A stretch of 64,000 bases of DNA, from assembly GCF_030867145.1 (NCBI RefSeq), contig NC_134415.1:10456417-10520416 (forward strand), written 5' to 3'. The notes under the pieces are model-generated. The model was not told where the DNA came from, searched no databases, and saw only the letters and a program-made list of their open reading frames with translations. This DNA is from Opisthocomus hoazin (Eukaryota; Chordata; Aves; Opisthocomiformes; Opisthocomidae). Both the position numbers and the translations under genes were made by a program. This document shows positions 60,754 to 64,000 of this stretch, piece after piece (positions within the stretch are counted from its first letter, which is position 1; every line of letters begins with the position of its first letter).

Positions 60754-63700
60754 ATATCCAACAGGATGGACTTTCTGAAAAGAAACAGTCACCCAGCCTA
60801 GTGCCATGCAAAGGTGTGTCAAAGTCAGCAATTTAAGATATTGCTGGCTTGGCAGTGATCTTAATTTGGATTGGACTATCAGTAAGCCACAAATGCTCCC
60901 TTACTGGTTTTCTGTATAAGCCCCCTAAATAGATCCTGCCCCTTGAAAATAATGTCAGAAGTGGCGTAGAGCCCTGTGTATGAGTGTGCAACTAGCAGTT
61001 CATCCGACTTCAAAGGAGTGTACATCTGTCTTGAACACTAGGATCTCAACAGCTGAATTTCACATGGCACAAAGGTGAGAGCTGCCGCTGTTGAGTTTAG
61101 GAATATGTTTCTGTTTCAGCCTTGGTGACCACAGCACAGGAATGCCTACCTGTTCATTTTTTACATGCCCTACAAGGATGAAAATGTTTAAAACCTGCAG
61201 TATAAGCTTTAGTGGCCGAGAACTTCAAAATTGGGCTTCTCCTCACTGATTTTGCTTCTTAGAGTGAGTAAATAAAACATCACACAGAAAATAAATTCTT
61301 TGTAGGGAAATTAAACAATTAACAATTAGTGTGGAAAATACTTATGGTGAGGCTGTATATTACTTAAGAAGGGACATGTAAGATCTGTGACTCATGTCCC
61401 CTCTTGCACTTTTCTCCATATCTGTACACTACTTATTTATTTAGGTTTTCTTTGTCTGCTTTTTAATTCATTAGAACAGGATTTTAATGTTGATTTAAAC
61501 ATTAATTTAAAAGGTAGAGGAATTAGAGTAGCCATAAGTAATACTTAAATTTCACCCATCTAGGATTAGGAGATAAAACATCTTTGACCTTACTCTGAAA
61601 TTGGGAGCACAGCCAGTCCCATATTCTTTCTTGATCTCCGAGTTCATCAGATGTGCCTCCAGTTGCATCCTGGATTGCCTCCAGTTTGGCTGGTGTCCTT
61701 TTCACTCAGCTGAAACTGCTATCAACAAAGTTCCTGTAACCCTGTCCTGGTCCCAGCCCGGTTTGTCTGCCACCTCGTTGTCCTTCCACCCTGCTACATC
61801 CAGCTCTGGTGCTTGCTTGTTCCTTAATGTTACTTATTTGGCTGTTTTGATTTTTATCTTAGTCTGTTTCTTAGAAAGTCTTCTAGGTCACTCCTTTAGC
61901 ATGTTTTTTTTCAGAACTGCCAGCCTTTTTCCCACTGAAATCCTTCCTTGAATTCCTTCTTTTCTCATTTTGTGACTGATGCCATGTATTTCTGAGATTT
62001 AACTTACTATTTTTTTATGTTGAATAAAATCCAGGATTCCCCTTTTGCTGAAGTGCGGTCCCACAGACTGTTTTTTGAAGATGTTAGGTTACAGTTTATG
62101 AAAATAATTCAGTAAGTTTTGTTCACTCTAAGATCTATTGCTCATGGCTTGAGACGAATATAAACAGACTATTTAAAAGTTCTGATCTCCTTTTCTGGAT
62201 GTCCTCCAGTGAATTTAATTTAACACGGCTAATTCTGAACTCTCTGTTGTCTTGAAATGTTTGCAATTGCACACTCTGATTATATTCTCATCTACTTTAT
62301 TACTCATGCCCGGTGGTCACCTCTAGTTGTCCCTGTCTTACAACTGTATATCCAAATCTTGTGTCTGTTTTCTCACTAACCCACAAGATCTGTTTTTTTC
62401 TTTATCCAAAGATTTTCCAAGTTTCAGTGTGGGCCTCTGCCTCATTCCATTAAATAATTGTACACAACCTCTTTTACTTTTCTCATTGGATCCTATTTCT
62501 TTCTCTTCCACACTACCTGACTGCGATTAGGCAATGCATTATGAGTAAAGACAACTTTCACAGCTTTAAGTTTCTTGGGCAAGTATTATAATGGCTCCTG
62601 GAAACCAGTTTAAATTTAATTGTTAGCACTTGTATTTCTGGTGTAGGTTATGCTTTGTGCATAAATCATAAATCTTCAGAGAACTAGCAGCTGTCATCAC
62701 ATTTATGCTGAGGATGGTGCCGAGTTTTCAGAGGCTTATAACTTGGTCAGATTTTGGATAGATTTTAATGATTATTTGAAATGGCATATTCCTGAAGTAT
62801 CTCTGACCTTTTGGTCAACTTTCAAGCCATAGCCCAAAGGATAGAAATTTGGAACTGTTTTAAGAACTTATGAGAAAACTTTCATGTTCTGTCTTTGCCC
62901 ATTTTATCAATTATTTCTTTCAAAACAGATTGTGGCAGGTGCCCAGAAGAAAAGATTACTCTGAAAAATAAAAGTCGAACCAAGCTTTAAAAGTCACAGA
63001 AGTAGGCAGAGTTGGGATTTTAAAGATGTTTGCTGTTGAGAAGCAGTGAAAGCTTTTGCTACAGCTCTTCCTACCTACTCCTCTTCTTCTAAAGTAAAGA
63101 GTATCTTCAAAAGTTAGTAAATGTACAATGGCAGATTTGCTGTCTAGAAATATGATGCTCTTTTTGCTAGTTTCCTATCTCCTGGAGAGGCTGCTAATTA
63201 CTGCCTCATGGATATAATGACTTCTTACTTGCCAGGCTATCTTTACAGCCTTTCATTCTTCTGCTAGTATGTTATAGAAGAAAAAAAAGTTTGGAAAAGT
63301 TTTTTTTGTTTGTTTTTTTTTTTTAAGTAGCCAAGCAAGTAAACACGCAACTTATAGAAAGATAGATTAGCAAAAGCCTATTCATAGAATGCTCTCTGAA
63401 AAACTGCTTGCCTTTTGAATAACTGTTGCCTGCTTGCCTTTCAAAATTTTCCCTTTTCCACAGTTGTGACTTGTTCAAGAGGGCTTCTAAAGTTTCAAAT
63501 TAAAATAAAATATCCTCTGATTGAATGATATGTAAGAAATTAAAGCTTTGTGAAAGACAAATTCTGTCAGTCTGAAATGACTGTCATGTTATTAAGTAAT
63601 TGTATTTCTGTATTGCAGGTATAGTCTGAAGCTTTTTAACATGTTACCTCATTATCCTATCAGAGTAAAATAAACACAAGGCTGACCTGACTGAACAGTG

Positions 63701-64000
63701 CATCTCTGGCAAGAATGTAACCACAGGAAAGTTTTGCAGCCACCTGTTGGAGGATCACAATTTTGAAGCAGAGATCTCATGTGCTTAGTTCCTCTGTTAG
63801 TAATGTATCACAGGAGCTGGAAGATGGTTGTCTGTGGAGAGACATCAGTAATGTGCATAAATTATACACATTTGCATTACAGTTTAAACTACCCACACAC
63901 CAGTAGAAGAAGCTGGGATTTTCCTATCAATGCAAGACAACTCTATTTAGCTTCACTGTGCTGTTAAGAGATGTTGACTGTACTTGGTGTTTGCATTTTT
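60754..64000 (+). other. FMN2: FMN2 intron 2, continuing past the window
   Basis: AT-rich intronic sequence. I looked for the next FMN2 exon, which in the mammalian protein begins with a QDQLYTWA-like segment, and did not find it, so intron 2 extends beyond the right edge (at least 5.2 kb). A T-rich run lies near 63,300-63,327. Open frames are short and unrecognised. Confidence 0.7.

Overview
This is a window of vertebrate nuclear DNA, almost certainly from a bird. Three things support this: eight 3'-anchored CR1 (chicken repeat 1) LINE fragments, an LTR-like repeat that I recognise from avian genomes, and two coding exons that read as formin-2 (FMN2). The CR1 mix (three recognisable 3'-end types) suggests a neoavian bird rather than chicken, but I cannot name the species.

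Layout. Positions 1 to about 35,700 are intergenic or upstream sequence with no gene I can support. They hold CR1 copies at about 5.4, 9.7, 16.1, 20-21.2, 30.5 and 34.7 kb, an LTR-like repeat at 5.8-6.9 kb with a partial second copy at 18.9-19.1 kb, a long (GGAA)n microsatellite at 7.6 kb and a small CpG-rich patch with two CRE-like motifs at 10.5-10.75 kb. At 35.74-36.03 kb lies a dense CpG island with several GC boxes, the best candidate for the FMN2 promoter and non-coding first exon. A strong splice acceptor at 38,928-38,929 opens a large exon (38,930-40,926) that carries the FMN2 N-terminus. A 17.7 kb intron follows, then a second coding exon (58,583-58,791). Intron 2 runs to the end of the window. 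Everything downstream in FMN2 (coiled coil, proline-rich FH1, FH2, Spire-binding tail) lies beyond the window.

Most interesting points. (1) A 103-bp stretch of the first FMN2 coding exon is duplicated in the same orientation inside intron 1 at 42,613-42,715, 90% identical with no gaps. Its first five differences are all synonymous third-position changes, and its left edge abuts an AG. (2) The FMN2 reading frame stays open for 126 codons upstream of the canonical MGNQDGK start, beginning at an ATG that follows two minimal upstream ORFs. If used, this start would bury the glycine that is the candidate N-myristoylation site. (3) The strong acceptor in front of the exon implies at least one upstream 5'UTR exon. 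Smaller oddities are a 39-nt hairpin at 48.4 kb, two adjacent perfect hairpins at 28.2 kb, a 22-nt poly(G) run at 49.8 kb and a CR1 tail expanded to seven 8-mers directly abutting the LTR.

No bacterial, viral-coding, tRNA, rRNA or CRISPR features were found. Identifications rest on reading and memory of protein families, without database searches.
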